Part shown: in pieces, positions 24,503 to 36,882 of the stretch | Layout: every line of letters starts with the position of its first letter | How positions within the stretch are numbered: the first letter of the stretch is position 1 | Source of the DNA: Sclerotinia nivalis | Taxonomy: Eukaryota; Ascomycota; Leotiomycetes; Helotiales; Sclerotiniaceae | Assembly: GCA_029531795.1 (NCBI GenBank) | Contig: JAPEIS010000002.1 | Span: 2,790,001 to 2,854,000 of the forward strand | Length of the DNA: 64,000 bases | Direction: 5' to 3' | Notes under the pieces: model-generated | Databases searched by the model: none | What the model was told of the DNA's origin: nothing | Seen by the model: only the letters and a program-made list of their open reading frames with translations | Made by a program: the position numbers and the translations under genes

Positions 24503-27500
24503 GCGAGTAGTTAAGGAGTAGAAAGGGAGAGAATGGAAGGAGTGGAGAGGTAAATGAAAGTAAAGGACGAAAGAAAGGTATGAATGAAGGATAAACGCGA
24601 GTACAAGTAGCCCAGCTTTTTCTAGAAAGCAACACGAATGACTTATTTTCTGCTTACAAGTTGCATCCACTCGTTTGCATCCTTACTAATATTTCTCTTG
24701 TATGGTGCTGTGATATGACACCCGATCCATAAACCCTAGGGCATAGAATAGGACAAGCATTCATAGATTGAGTACTACCCAAATGTGAAACATTCCCACC
24801 ACCACTTGGATAAGCTAGAAAACCTAGCGACAAAAACAAAAGTCTCATTACACACCAATAAAAATCAATTCCTTATCCAGCCATTTACCCACCTCATCCC
24901 CCAAATCCCGAACGGGACGTCCTCCCGCTGATTCGCCATACCCATGCTCGCTTCGGACTTATTTTCTTTTAGAAACAAGCAACTGCTTGCTCATCTAGAG
25001 CTGAACCCTATGCCAAATTTTCCATATTGGTTATTGGTCTATCATCACGCCACTACGTTACTACGTAACAAAAGAACAATGTAACACGATGCAGTGCCTA
25101 ATATTTTAAAGCCAAGAGCTCGAGGCACACGCGCAAAACTTGATGAAATCTATAATAGAACAGATGGCACGCCAAAACATCCAGACCATGCCATCTCAAC
25201 ACTGGCCCCCAAAAATAATGCTCGCCGAAGCAAATCGGGATCTATTCTATTGGTCTCTAAAGTTTCACCGAGAAGAAGTAAACATAAAACATACTCCGTA
25301 AAACATACTGAGCCATAACGCCATTCTTTGACCCATTAACGAATCCCCACATGCCACATCGGAAGAGCGTTAGCCTTACCCGCGGTTGCATGAGATGATC
25401 GGTATGTCATTGCTATTTCAGCTTGCATTTCCATCATGGATCATGATTCTGCGATTAGTGTTTAGAGGGTTAATGTGTTCAATGTATGGACCTTGTGCAA
25501 TTAGAAGAAGCTACTTGCGGTTGACGTTAGAGACAATTAGATTCAATAGTGCTATTTCTGCATCAATGAGAGATGAAGTAGGGACTACCTACCTGGCGAT
25601 AGATTATTGGTAGAGCACATCAGGAATAAAATTTTACTCGCATGGTTGAATATTGAACGTAGATTTGAAACATGCGACAATGATGGAAGCGCTGATAAAT
25701 TTGGACCACTTGACCGATATCATGGCCTGACACGAGACAAAGAGAAACACGAAGAGATGATTTAGGTACCAGCCATGTAAAGTTCAGCCTTATCAATAGT
25801 AAATCATGAATGGACATCATCCTCTGCATGACTAAAGTGTTAGTGACACAGTCAATGCGGTACCATTTCAGTGCCCGGCTCCTTGAAGACAGATTAGAAA
25901 GAGATAACATGGAGAAGATAGCTGAAAAATATTGAGGCTCAGCAAAGACCTTCAAAATTCATCTCGTCCAATATCAATCAGAAACAATTTGCCCGAGAGG
26001 TATGCAATTCGTAAATGCACATAGAAAATCTCCATACAGATATCTATCATTATTCGAGTGTGTTGGAATTTGACATAAACCATGCATTACCTCGTGAAAC
26101 CCAAGGATCAGCCAGGTCTTTGGCTCACATTGTTTGGTTCTCCAGCGCCGATCAATGCATTTGTACGACATAACATGTCCTATTCCCCGCCATGGATCAT
26201 GATATGTGTGGTTGCAGCGCCCGATAGACCACGACTTGAATGCTTCAAGAACTCGGAAACGCAAGCGGTAGGATGGTGAAATAGAAAATTGCACAATTGG
26301 TTGTCAGACTTACTACCAATTGATTAAGATTGAACCCGGTGTTATGGTGGTTAAATCCATTGGCCAAAGGAGATATATCTCGGGAGAGGGTGCGGGGTTG
26401 TGAAGATATGCGGGGTAAATTATGGCCTCGCACAAAGTTACCTCCTACTGTCAGTAATCGAAGGGTTAAACGATGACATGCATTTTCCTGTTTGCAAACG
26501 ATATTTAACATAGTTCTGATAGCGCCTGCAGTGTATCCAGCGATCAAAGCCTTTAGAGACTTCTAGTGCATGCATAGAGTTGCAATGTACAGCACTTCAT
26601 TGCATCTGGACGATTGTTGATGAATGCTTCATAACGCCACAATCCTTCGAAGTGGGGGCTGAGCATTATGACAGGCTGTGTCGAATGTCATGCTTAAACC
26701 TGTGAGGCGGTCAACGATATGGCGGCATATAAGCTTTCTGTACAACATACACACCATACCTACTCATGGCTTTGAAAAAGATGATGATATTGACTGCATA
26801 TGCATCTGCGAAAAGAGGTCAGAGGGCAATCATCGAAAGATAGCTTAATTTCAGTTCAAAACAAGTTTGATTTTTGGATGGATTTCACCAAATCGTTTTC
26901 TTGCGTGGTATATTGCGACGATTTTGTTAATTAAATCTTCACTATCAACGCTCAACTTGCTTCCTTCATGCTGTAGCCAATTCAAAACGGGCTTTAGAGA
27001 TTCGTCCTATCACCTTGATTCGACCCTTCACCGAATGGCTCCGCGGCTGGGGCCAGAAAAGAAGGGCCAAGTGACTCAATTCGTTGTGTGGCCTCTCGTG
27101 GTTTGTTCATGAAAGAAAGGCAGAAGGTTTGCAAAGTGGTTCGCATCCTGCCTTGCTAAAATTTGCGAAGAAATCCGTCAATCCTCGATCCCCACTTCTT
27201 GAATAGAGAAAATTCCAACTAGGCTGTTCTTGATAGCCTGACATCTCTTCTGGTCGGAATTGGATATGTTTCGCCGTGTTTCAATTGTTACTTGGTATTT
27301 CATACTTACTTTTGCAGAAAATCGCAGATGTATCGAAAGGGTGCGAGGGCGTGTATAGTGTATTTGCGGATGTAACACTCGGTGACACGCCATATTGATC
27401 GGTTGGTCCATGTTACTGTGAGCATATGAAATTTCTAAAATATGCCTATCAATTCCGCCCCGTAGCTGAGAGCGATAGATGTGAGCCTCAGAGACCGGGC

Positions 27501-28041
27501 GGCTCAGCCTTCTTCATTGACCTTGAAACTATGCATAAGCCAAAGCCTTATCGCATGACAAAGTGAACTCGGGCGTTCAAAACGGCACGTGCCTACCTTG
27601 TTGATAGAATAGTTCTTTCACTAAACTGGAATGCGTAATGGAATTGGGGATTATTCACACGGCCTTGCTGTTTCGCTGTTTTGTCATACAGCTACTCGGT
27701 GACTGTTCGTAGGTTGTGTAACACTACCACACCTTTTCATTGTACCCCTCCATCCCCACAACTCAACCTAGAGAATAATAAAAGTCCTTTAATGTAAAGC
27801 TCCGCCCCTCTTTTTTTAAATCAGTTTTTCCACGAAGCCTCACTTTACAAGCTACCTTTACGGTGTCCAGAAGGAACTGCGGCTCAAACCGAGTTTTGAC
27901 TTCTAGTTATAGCCGCGCCATCGCCCGTGTTTTCTTCTGAAGTTCGTTCACCGAATTTTATGTTAGTGATACTTTCACCGACGCCCCACCTTACCACTCA
28001 CGTCTAATATTAACACGATACAGTTACTACCACCTTTCGAG
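24503..28041. other. 3.5 kb gene-poor spacer
   Basis: I find no supported gene. Short open frames on both strands have no recognisable motif and no matching splice signals. Composition is ordinary AT-rich spacer with no obvious tandem repeat. A decayed transposon or gene could be present but I cannot show it. The last few hundred bases (about 27750-28041) are probably promoter and 5' leader of the next gene. Confidence 0.5.
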
Positions 28042-29843
28042 ATGAACCATCCACAACCTAGAGGACCTCCGCCCCCACCTCTCGGTAAGCTACTTGGTAG
28101 ATCTCTTCCCGATCTTTGACACTACTAACACGATAGTTAGGGGCAATGGGGCGCAGTGCTCCCGGTCCAGCTCCCCCTCCGCCAGGTGTCAGGCCAGGAC
28201 CTCCTCCTCCAGGTTTTCAAGGTCCCCCTCCAGGTTTTCAAGGTCCCCCTCCAGGTTTTCAAGGTCCCCCTCCAGGTTTTCAAGGTCCTCCAGGTTTTCA
28301 AGGTCACCAAGGTCCTCCAGGTCAAGGTGGTCGTGGCCCACCTCCGCCGCAAATGCAAATGCCTATGCGTCCACGACATGAATCTTCCCACGTAGTCGAC
28401 CTCAACGCCACAGAGAAACGACCACTTGACGATGCAGCATGCAGAAAGTTGTTGACGACATTTAAGGTCCATTCGATCAGAAAAGTTGTACCTACTGGAA
28501 AGGAGAAATCTACCTGGGCAAAAGCTGTGGTAACTAAAGAGCCTTTATCACAAGAGGATATTGCTGCGCAGTTGAAAAAATTGAAAGACTCCCCACGAAC
28601 GATAGCAGATAAAAAGGCAGCATTGTTTCCTAATCAGCAGGATCAAGTCACTAGGCTTTTGGATCAATTGAAAAACGAGGAACTGGACCAACACTTTGAT
28701 TGGTCCCTTGTCCAGCTTGACAGAAGAGAGAGATACCACAACAAAGTGAGAGAAACTGTTGTAATTACAGTGATAGTAAAACGTGCGGTCAGGGATGAAT
28801 TCAATGCCATGGCCATCTATCAACTCATCGAGAAGAACAAACAAGAAAGATTGGCGGAATTAATGAGACCTCCAATGCCGCCTCAGCCTCAAAACCCGCC
28901 ACCAAATCCACCACCAAATCCACCATCAAATCCAAATGGCCAACCTCCAGCTGTCGTAGGAGTTCTTCGTACGCCTAGACACAGTGGTAGTAACCGCGGC
29001 AGATCCAGAAGCAGAAGCAGACAGAGACCAGCTCGTTATCAGTCAGACTCGAACTCTGATTCCGAATCTGACAGCGACACAGCCTCGACCGGAGCCTTGA
29101 CCTTCAGCAGTTCCTTGGCCACTAGCATTAGTTCTCGATCCGATGAACTCTCAAGAAAGTATAACTCGCGTAGCAGACACCGCCCACGGGAGCACCATAA
29201 GAAATACTATACCCACAAAAGCGAGTCGCCTGAGCCTATATTTCAAGAGTTTCGACGAAGTGGCAAACCAAGGCCTCCTTTTGTTGGAGAAGTTGCCGCA
29301 ATTACTGCTCCCAATGCCATTGCTCAAGCATTTCAACAGGGCAGAGAGGAAGAAAGAGCAGCTGCCCAGTATTATCTATCACAGTCGCAGCGACCAATCA
29401 TTATCGATGAACCTTCAAGAGCTGTAGTCCCTGCTGGCCGTCGCGAACTTGAATATAATACCGCGGCGCCACGTTATCCACCTCGTCAACATGCGGAGGC
29501 CCCCATGGTGGAAGCGCTTCAATATGTAGAATCTCAATATTTAAGGCCCATACCTGGATATCGAGAATCACTATACAGTGATCGACACCTTGATGACGTG
29601 TATGAGGATGACGTTCCGCCTAGTATCATAAGGAATGTGAGGCCAGTTCCACGAGAAGCCGCTTATAGGCGCCACCTCTCTGACGTCGAAAATTATGTTG
29701 CTCGAGATTCAATCCCACCTAGAACCCCATTTACAGGTCCTCGCCCTCAGATTCCTCAAGTTCGTCATAATCCATTCGCACCAAGAAATCCACCACGACA
29801 TCGATATGCTTCTAGTTACGGCAGTGATAGTGCGTACACATAG
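28042..29843 (+). CDS. Pro-rich, SR-like fungal protein of unknown function
   Basis: Two exons (28042-28084, 28141-29843; intron 56 bp) give 581 aa. The N-terminus is very Pro/Gly-rich (PQPRGPPPPPL) and contains a collagen-like run of PGFQGPP heptads (residues about 30-70). A compact, charged region (about 95-245, with KLLTTFKVHSIRKV, FDWSLVQLDRRERYHNKVRE and FNAMAIYQLIEKNKQERL) looks like a folded helical domain. A second Pro-Asn linker (PPNPPPNPPSNP), an RS-type stretch (RGRSRSRSRQRPARY) and an acidic Ser/Asp patch follow. The tail is Arg/Pro/Tyr-rich. It resembles conserved but uncharacterised proteins of filamentous ascomycetes. A nucleic-acid or mRNP link is only a guess from the RS and Pro-rich composition. 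The intron has a good acceptor and the frame is intact. Confidence 0.8.
28196..28330 (+). repeat. 21-bp coding minisatellite (GFQGPPP units)
   Basis: The unit CCAGGTTTTCAAGGTCCCCC recurs about five times with a 21-bp period, then shorter variants (CCAGGTTTTCAAGGTCACC). Each unit encodes PGFQGPP. Copies are nearly identical at DNA level, so length differences between strains are likely. Confidence 0.85.
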
Positions 29844-30870
29844 GTGGAAGTCTCGTTGAATCGGGTTGTATGCTTTTGGATGCCTTACTTTCCTTAAAGT
29901 TTGACACGGTGCGTTATTGTTTCCGTGTTCTCAGTCTTGGAGATTGAATTCCTATGGATGGGTTAGTAATACTTACTATGTATCAATTGGTATCGGGAAA
30001 GTGGTGTTGATTTATGGTAAATGGAAGGACCAATGGTGCAGGAAATTATACCTTTGGCGTTGAAACACAATGGACGATTGGCGACTTATGGTCGTAAAGT
30101 ACTTCTCCTATGTAGTAGATACATGTAGCACTAAAAGTTATCGTAATAGCATTTCTTCGTTTTTTAATCTTTTCCATATGAAAAGTAAGAAGTTTATGTC
30201 GATTGTGCCAATTTTGAGTTTTAGATTCATAAGGGAAACAGACTCCTTAAGTGGACGACATTTCTGTGAGATGAATATTCCATGGCTTGGGATGAGTTAA
30301 GCACATTGATGCCCAAGAATGAATTGTACAATCAGAAGTCCCGAGTCAATGCATCTCGGTTCATTGAAGCATCACAAGAGCTCAATTCGTTGGCAGTTTC
30401 GATAGGATCAATCTCGGCCTTTATACAGTTTTGAGCTTGCAATTGGACATTGATGAATACACCCTTGATGGCACTTGTATCTTTGAGATGAGAGGTCCGA
30501 TAATGTCAGTCTTAGATTCGGTTCTAGATGAATGAATCGTTAGTTCTATATGTAAATACAGAAGAGGTGCAGAATGAAGTAAAAGATGTGCACAGAGTAA
30601 TTGATCCTTTTTATTGATGTGATGGATCCAATGAGGTTTCCGTACAAATTTTGGGCCGAATGACGATTTTTGGCGGGGTTTGGACTTTTGTAGAGTGTCA
30701 GGTCCCACCGAGAGCACCCCACTCCTAATACTGCCGACTCAAGAGAAGTTTGATATAATTTATTCCATCTTCCTCGAGAATCATATCAAAAGACAAATTC
30801 AATCTCATTCATATCAGCTTACACCTAAAACAGTCAAACCATTTTACGAATTACCAGAAAACTTGCAATC
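29844..30870. other. Spacer and TPI promoter region
   Basis: About 1.0 kb between two genes on the same strand. It should contain the 3' end of the Pro-rich gene and the promoter and leader of triosephosphate isomerase. No further gene or clear motif is seen. Confidence 0.55.
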
Positions 30871-31818
30871 ATGCCTCGTCAATTTTTTGTTGGAGGTAAC
30901 TTCAAGATGTGAGAGCTTTTGTTTACTTTCTTCTTCCCCTGCCAAGTTAAAAGGATTTCAGCTAATTTTTACTCTTGTTGCCAGGAATGGATCCGTTGAA
31001 TCCATCAAGAAGATTGTTGGATACTTGAACGATGCAAAGTTGGACCCAAATGCTGGTATGTATCTACTATTCGTTGATGTTTCTCTGTTTGTTGAGGGCG
31101 TAGGAAGGGTTTCCTGACTTGCATGTACCTCTCTGAGCTCATACACTTCAGATTAGAATCATGCTAATATTTCTTCCAAATAGAGGTTGTCATTGCTCCA
31201 CCTGCTCTTTACCTTCTCCTTACCCGCGAGCACTTGAAATCTGGACTTGAGGTCGCAGCACAAAACGTTTTTGATAAGCCAAATGGAGCTTTCACTGGTG
31301 AAATCTCCGTTGAGCAACTCAAGGACAGCAACATTACCTGGACACTTCTCGGACACTCTGAGCGTCGTGTCGTTTTCCAAGAAGATGATTCATTCGTAGC
31401 ATCTAAGACCAAGGCTGCCCTCGATGGAGGAATCGGTGTTATTTTCTGCTGCGGAGAGACCCTTGAGCAGAGAGAGTCCGGCAAGACAATTGAGGTTGTT
31501 ACTGCACAATTGAAGGCTGTTAAGGATAAGGTTCAAGACTGGTCAAAGATCGTCATCGCATATGAGCCAATCTGGGCTATCGGTACCGGAAAGGTCGCTT
31601 CCACGGAACAAGCACAAGAGGTACACGCCGCTATTCGCTCCTGGTTGAAGAAGGAGGTCGGCGAGAAGGCCGCAGAAGAGACCAGAATCATTTACGGTGG
31701 CAGTGTCAGTGAGAAGAACTGCAAGGATTTGAGCAAACAAGAAGATATTGATGGTTTCTTGGTCGGAGGTGCTTCGTTGAAGCCAGCTTTCGTTGATATT
31801 ATCAACAGCCACTTGTAA
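30871..31818 (+). CDS. tpiA: Triosephosphate isomerase
   Basis: Interconverts dihydroxyacetone phosphate and glyceraldehyde 3-phosphate in cytosolic glycolysis. Three exons (30871-30908, 30985-31055, 31184-31818) encode 247 aa, the standard length. Catalytic residues are all visible: Lys12 in GGNFKMN, whose Met codon is split by intron 1, the electrophile His94 in LLGHSERR, and the base Glu164 in [12 protein letters not shown]. The phosphate-binding YGGSV and GFLVGGASL motifs follow. Start [11 protein letters not shown] matches the family N-terminus. The early introns (76 and 128 bp) use GTGAGA and GTATGT donors. Codon use is biased toward C-ending codons (AAG, ATC, GTC), as expected for a strongly expressed gene. 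Confidence 0.97.
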
Positions 31819-32442
31819 GTGGTTTTAGGATTTCATGAATTACGACTTTTAGTTGGGCATTTAACCCTACCAGACAACAAAAACAAGTCCGGGATTATCA
31901 ACTACATTGAAACCAAATTGGAATGCCGTGCTTGTTGTGCGTAAAAATTCTAATGCGTCGATAGATCTGTGAATAGTCATGACCAATGTAACAGCAAAAT
32001 TTGAAGCATAGTACGGACAAATATTTTGGATTGCAATAGACAAATGTTTTGATGGAATCAAGCTCCATTATACCAAGCTGACATATTCTTTCTATAATTC
32101 TTCGGACAACTTTTAAGTCTTTGATTCAGGTCAACCACTGATGGTCCTGTTGATTTTTGATGTTCATTTTCACGATATAGGTACCTAGTATTTCCACGGG
32201 CCCCGTTTCCCTGACACGACGTGACTTCGTTAATGAGGCAATGAAGCCGGAGACATGGCTCATAAGACTGCAAACAGGTAGACCAGATGCTAACATCAAC
32301 AACAACGGGGAAAAAGTGTGAAGAGTATGGCTTCCATACATCCAAAATATTCGACATAGGACCATCGGAACCCACGATTTCCTATCCTTAACGCCAGTAA
32401 TGCTGTTATGTATAATACAACAACCCCTTCTCATGTTCCTCC
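31819..32442. other. Convergent spacer between TPI and mL43
   Basis: About 620 bp between two tail-to-tail genes. It should carry both 3' ends. No coding region, repeat or RNA is recognised. Confidence 0.6.
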
Positions 32443-32962
32443 TCAAACCTTAATTCCACCACTATGGTAAGGACTCCATATACCTCTAACACTCTCATTG
32501 ATACTTCGCACAGGTTTCTTGACCCTCTTCAACTTCTCTCCACTCGCATCCCTTAGCAGCTCTGCCTTCTTTAATATCTGTCCCGGTTCTAAATTTCTGA
32601 CGCAAATAGCTTTCTCACGACCATTAATATAATGTCCAATGATAACCGGGTGTTTGGAGGGCCGAGGAGAAATGGTCATTTCGATTTGAGGATTGGCTTT
32701 GGCGAAGCCCGCGAGGGTGTTTTTAACGAAGGAACTATGTCATCATAAGTATTGGAGCAGATTTGAAGTTCGAGGATACAACTCACTTCATGCCCTTGGA
32801 ACTGCCAGCCCAATCGCAGTAATGAAAATCCATTCGTGTGCATTGAAGGATGAAGGCGCCGACACCATTCTGAATGCATTGTTAGCCAGCAGAATTGCCT
32901 GCATGGACCTATGAGATGCATACCTGGCCAACGGTCGTTTTCCTTAATCCTGTAATCCTCAT
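32443..32962 (-). CDS. mrpl51: Mitochondrial large ribosomal subunit protein mL43 (yeast Mrpl51)
   Basis: Three exons (32924-32962, 32787-32869, 32443-32734) give 137 aa. The protein has the L51/S25/CI-B8 thioredoxin-like fold expected of mL43 in the mitochondrial ribosome. Conserved segments are visible: NGVGAFILQC, FHYCDWAGSSKGMNSF (split by intron 2), the basic ISPRPSKHPVIIGHYINGR and the long EKAICVRNLEPGQILKKAEL block. The C-terminus SINESVRGIWSPYH is typical of fungal orthologues. The start MRITGLRKTTVGQ is basic, as mitochondrial targeting ends are. It is transcribed away from the U1-70K gene from a shared 275-bp gap. Confidence 0.93.
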
Positions 32963-33237
32963 CTTGACTGTTGTGCTGACGCCAAAATGCAAATTTCAAA
33001 ATTCAGATACATTCTACATATCGAGGTTCGAATGTGATAATTTTAGGATCACGTGAGTAAGATATTTTAAGCTTCGGAGCTCAAATCTTAGGTCTCCATC
33101 AGGCCTGCTCACATTTGCGACGCGACACAGTTTCTCCACACTGTTCCATCATTTAATTTAACACAATTGTTTTGCAGTTATCCCAAAGACTGCAGATTCA
33201 TCACTTTGAAAAATTTGGGAATCGCTCATAAGTCACA
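32963..33237. promoter_or_regulatory. Bidirectional promoter between mL43 and U1-70K
   Basis: Only 275 bp separate two divergent start codons, so both promoters and 5' leaders must share this interval. No canonical TATA box is obvious. One GATCACGTGA-like palindrome (CACGTG core) is at about 33050. Whether both genes are co-regulated is not shown. Confidence 0.5.
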
Positions 33238-34900
33238 ATGACCGACAAACTTCCACCAAATCTCCTCGCGCTTTTCGCGCCTCGACCCCCTTTGCGATGG
33301 GTTCCGCCTTCAGACCATGCTCCGGAAAATCGCAAAACTCCTGCTGTCAGTGGTCTTGCTGCGTATCTCCCGGCTCTTCAGGAATATAAGGAGACCGATC
33401 AATACACACCCACAGAGAGCTGGCTTCAGAGAAAAGACCGTGTCAAGCAGGAGAAGAAAGCCGCACACGAAAAGATCATTCAGGAAGCCCCAAAAACATG
33501 TGAGGGCCTTCATTCATGTTCTACATCAATATTTCATCTCCAAATCTTCTTGTTTTAAAATAGTTGGACTATTACTAATGTTCTAGTTATACAGTCAAAC
33601 CATCAGAGGATCCTAACATTCGTGGTGATGCTTTCAAAACACTTATTGTTAGTCGACTAGATTATGAAGCTACTGAAAAGGACTTGGAGCGCGAGTTCGG
33701 TCGATTCGGACCCATTGAAAGAGTACGTTTCCTTAAAATATACTGCTTATTGCAATATGCTAATCTCGGGACTTGCAGATTCGCATAGTTGTCGATACCC
33801 ACCAACATGAAAAGCCTGGAAAGAAGGTCAAAAAGCATCGCGGCTACGCATTTGTTGTTTTCGAGCGAGAGAAGGACATGAGAGGTAAAGCCGAACACAC
33901 CCTATATCCCCCATACACCAATTGCATGATTGCGCAATTGGCACACAGATTTGGTGTTTCCACTTTTTTGTCTTCGCTTTTCTTTACTCTCTGTTGCCCA
34001 GATTAAGGTATATGAATATGGGTAAATGACTAACAATCGCGCCTTGCTCGCGCTTCGTGAATAGCTGGTTTAGAAAACTGTGACGGTATCAGAATAAAGG
34101 ATCGTCGAATCAAGGTAGACGTCGAGAGAGGTCGAACTGTGAAAGGCTGGCTACCACGCCGTCTCGGGGGTGGACTTGGAGGTCGTGGATACACGAAGGC
34201 TGCCAGTTCACGACCTATGGGTCCTGGTGGGTTCAATGGTCCTCCTGGAGGCCCCGGTGGCTTCAGGGGTGGTTTCCGAGGCGGTTTCGATGGCGGCAGA
34301 GGTCGTGGCGGCTTCAGAGGAGGTTTCGATCGAGGTGGATTTGGAGGTGGAGGTGGTGGTGGTGGGAGAGGAGGAATTGGCTACCAAGGCCGCGGAGGCT
34401 TTGGTGACAGAGGTGATCGTGGTGGGTTTGGAGGCTCCAATGGCTACGCTCCACCAAATGCACCAGCTGGCCCAGGAGGTGGTGGTCGTGGAGGCTTTGG
34501 TGGTGGCGGCGGCTATGGTGGAAGAGGAGGTGGAGGCTTTGGTGCAGGATCTCCAGATCGCAATGGCCCTGGAGGACCAAGTGGTGGGTATGACTCTCGT
34601 GGAGGCCGCTCGTATGATGACAGACCTGGAGGATATCGTGGCAACAGCAACCGTGGCTATGGTGATCGAGATGGAGGTCCTCCTCGCGGAGGCAGTGGCA
34701 GCAATATGGAGCCGGTAAGACCCCGAGATGGTAGCGGATACCGTGATAGAGATGGACCCAGAGATGGACCAAGAGATGCACCCAGAGATGGACCTAGAGA
34801 TGGAGGATACGGCGGTAGACCACGCGAAGACGATTCACGAAAGAGACCTTATGACAGTAATGGTTATGAGGAGGATCCTCGCAAATTACGAAGGTATTAG
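33238..34900 (+). CDS. snp1: U1 snRNP 70 kDa protein (U1-70K)
   Basis: Component of the U1 snRNP that binds U1 stem-loop I and helps recognise 5' splice sites. Four exons (33238-33499, 33595-33722, 33779-33884, 34065-34900) give 443 aa. The N-terminal U1-70K region starts [19 protein letters not shown], and [16 protein letters not shown] leads into the RRM (about residues 100-185). RNP2 is TLIVSRL (103-109) and RNP1 is HRGYAFVVF (150-158). [20 protein letters not shown] is the classic family block after the RRM. The C-terminal 240 residues are Gly/Arg-rich (RGG, GGRGGF) and end with [14 protein letters not shown] repeats. The third intron is long (180 bp). The assembled reading frame supports the acceptor chosen for exon 2 (TACAG). 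Confidence 0.94.
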
Positions 34901-35549
34901 GTACAACAGGACTGGCCGGTGGGTTTAACAGTCTTGTGGTGGGTTTTTCCGAATCTTCCATCTTTTCTCCCTTTCTCACCAGGGGTAAGCGGTTCTTCGA
35001 TATAAGTTTTCACTCTCAAGGTAGTGTTGTCGCCTAATCTACTTGCATACTTGTCGACAGCATTTTCATAGCACGGTCAAAAGTAGTTTTCGCTTACGAT
35101 CAACCTTCTTTCACCATGATAACTTGATCTCAAAGGCTTTTGCGACATCCTCGACATACAGAAATCCGTCATTTCTCTCAATGGTTTGGTATGATGTGGC
35201 TGGTTTCTCTTCACGCATTGGAGGCTTACTTTGATCATGGGAGGTACGATCAGAGGTAAGGATAGGTACCACCTGACCATCTTCGTCTAGTACTTTAGCA
35301 AATTTGTCATCTAGCTAGAAATATGGCTTTTTATATGTACGATCAAGGAGGAAAAAAATGAAGTTCATGGGGTAAGATGGATAGCTCAGGCATACCACTC
35401 AGGAAATTGCTGTTTTAATTTTTGAAGTACACATTCCATAACAAAAACTTGGCGCCGGTAAACGCCTCATAGTCTAGTCTTCTTTGACTGTATGATAGTT
35501 TAGAACAGAAACGACGATCCCAATATGCTTTTTGCTCTCTTCCCTGCTT
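34901..35549. other. Convergent spacer between U1-70K and Mrt4
   Basis: About 650 bp between two tail-to-tail genes. It should carry both 3' ends. No gene or repeat is recognised. Confidence 0.6.
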
Positions 35550-36584
35550 TTACTCGCTCATTTCCGTAGCCTCTATCTCTGTTACTTCTTGATTGGCCGC
35601 GCTCCAGTACCTATTTCGGAATTAGAATTTTAGATTCCAAGAAATCCGGCAGCGCAAAGGCTGTGTGAAGAGGAAAGAAAAGGAAACTTACGCAAGTAAT
35701 TGAACAGTGAAATCTGCAGTAGCCACTCCGAACAATTTCAACAATCTCGTCTGCCTACTATCCAACACATCCCCTTCATTACAAACACAATAAGGATTCT
35801 CCAACGTAATCTTTCCCTTAGTCAACGTCGTCGGTACGTTCAATCTTCTCAATTCCGGTTCCAAACTATGTGCCATTGGGACATCATTCTCGGCGTCAAT
35901 TTCCCCTCCCATACTGTATACGATTCCGGCGGGAATGGTGAAGTTTCTGCTAGCTTCGGTTCCGGCTCGGGCAAAATCTGTCTTGGATAGGTCTTGGAAG
36001 TAGGTGATGATGGAGGAGGGTTCGCGGTTGGTGAAGAGGAGTCCAACGTTGCCGACTAGGTGAGGGGAGAGTAGAGATGTGTTGGGTTGGTATTCGGAGG
36101 AGGGGTCGCTGCCGAGCGCTTTGGACATTACTTTTGTTTTGCCGAAGAAGAGTCTGCGGTAGGAGTAGGTTAGCATTTATTCCCATAATTGAGCATTCCC
36201 AAATGGTTGCCAATATCTTAAATCATTCCGCTTTTCCAATTCTCTTTTCCCCTCCTCTTAATTGCCACTCCGCTTGCCAGTGTTCAAGTCTCTATCATCT
36301 ATCCTTCTCCAAAAAGCAGCGCAATTTTCAAAACCCAATGATGAAATTCGCAAATCCCAAATCTCATACTCCAAAATAGAAAATATAGCATACCGACAAT
36401 CAGTCAACTCATTCCTCACATCCTTCAAATAAGTATTCCTCATATTCTCCACACTAAACACAAAACAATGCTGATAAGTATCGAGCGATTCGCGCACATT
36501 TGCAAAGAGTTTGAGCGACAGCTCCTTGCCTTTTTTATCGACTTTGGTAAGGTGAACGACGCGCGCGCGCTTGGATTTAGGCAT
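35550..36584 (-). CDS. mrt4: Ribosome assembly factor Mrt4 (P0-like)
   Basis: Nucleolar paralogue of stalk protein P0 that holds its place on pre-60S particles. Three exons (36394-36584, 35692-36153, 35550-35610) give 237 aa, close to the usual length. The N-terminus [20 protein letters not shown] is the family signature. It is followed by the L10/P0 RNA-binding fold ([44 protein letters not shown]) and the translation-factor-like insert ([18 protein letters not shown]). The last exon is short and easily missed: without it the protein stops at VQLLA, whereas splicing to 35610 restores [14 protein letters not shown] and an acidic end. It shares a 298-bp divergent promoter with mdm10. Confidence 0.94.
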
Positions 36585-36882
36585 TGTTCTTATGGGGAAT
36601 TGTGGTTGTGGTTGTGGTTAATCAAGGAGAGGTGTGAGTGAGAGATGGTGGGTGGATGATTTTTCACGAGCTTGCGATAGGTAGTGATAAGATTTGGAGC
36701 TAGGCTTATCAGGGGGTAGTGAGGTGGGAATTTTGTAAGGGTCGGCGTGAAGTAGAGGTTGTTCCGGGTTTTGTGCTGTGGATGGATGAAATTGGTGCGA
36801 AATGTTTACTTTGTTTGCGAATTGGGGCTTTAGAAATTGCGGGAGCTTGATGTGTTGATTCTCGATTCTATATTGTGTGGAG
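36585..36882. promoter_or_regulatory. Bidirectional promoter between mrt4 and mdm10
   Basis: A 298-bp gap separates divergent start codons. The mrt4 side carries (GTGGTT)n-like repeats at about 36602-36620. Both promoters must lie here. No specific factor site is recognised. Confidence 0.5.

Noticed and set aside
24503..28041. Transposon hidden in the large spacer
   Set aside because: No inverted or long terminal repeats, transposase or polymerase motifs could be seen by eye.
34314..34781. 155-codon His/Leu-rich minus-strand frame
   Set aside because: It is the antisense of the Gly/Arg-rich tail of U1-70K.
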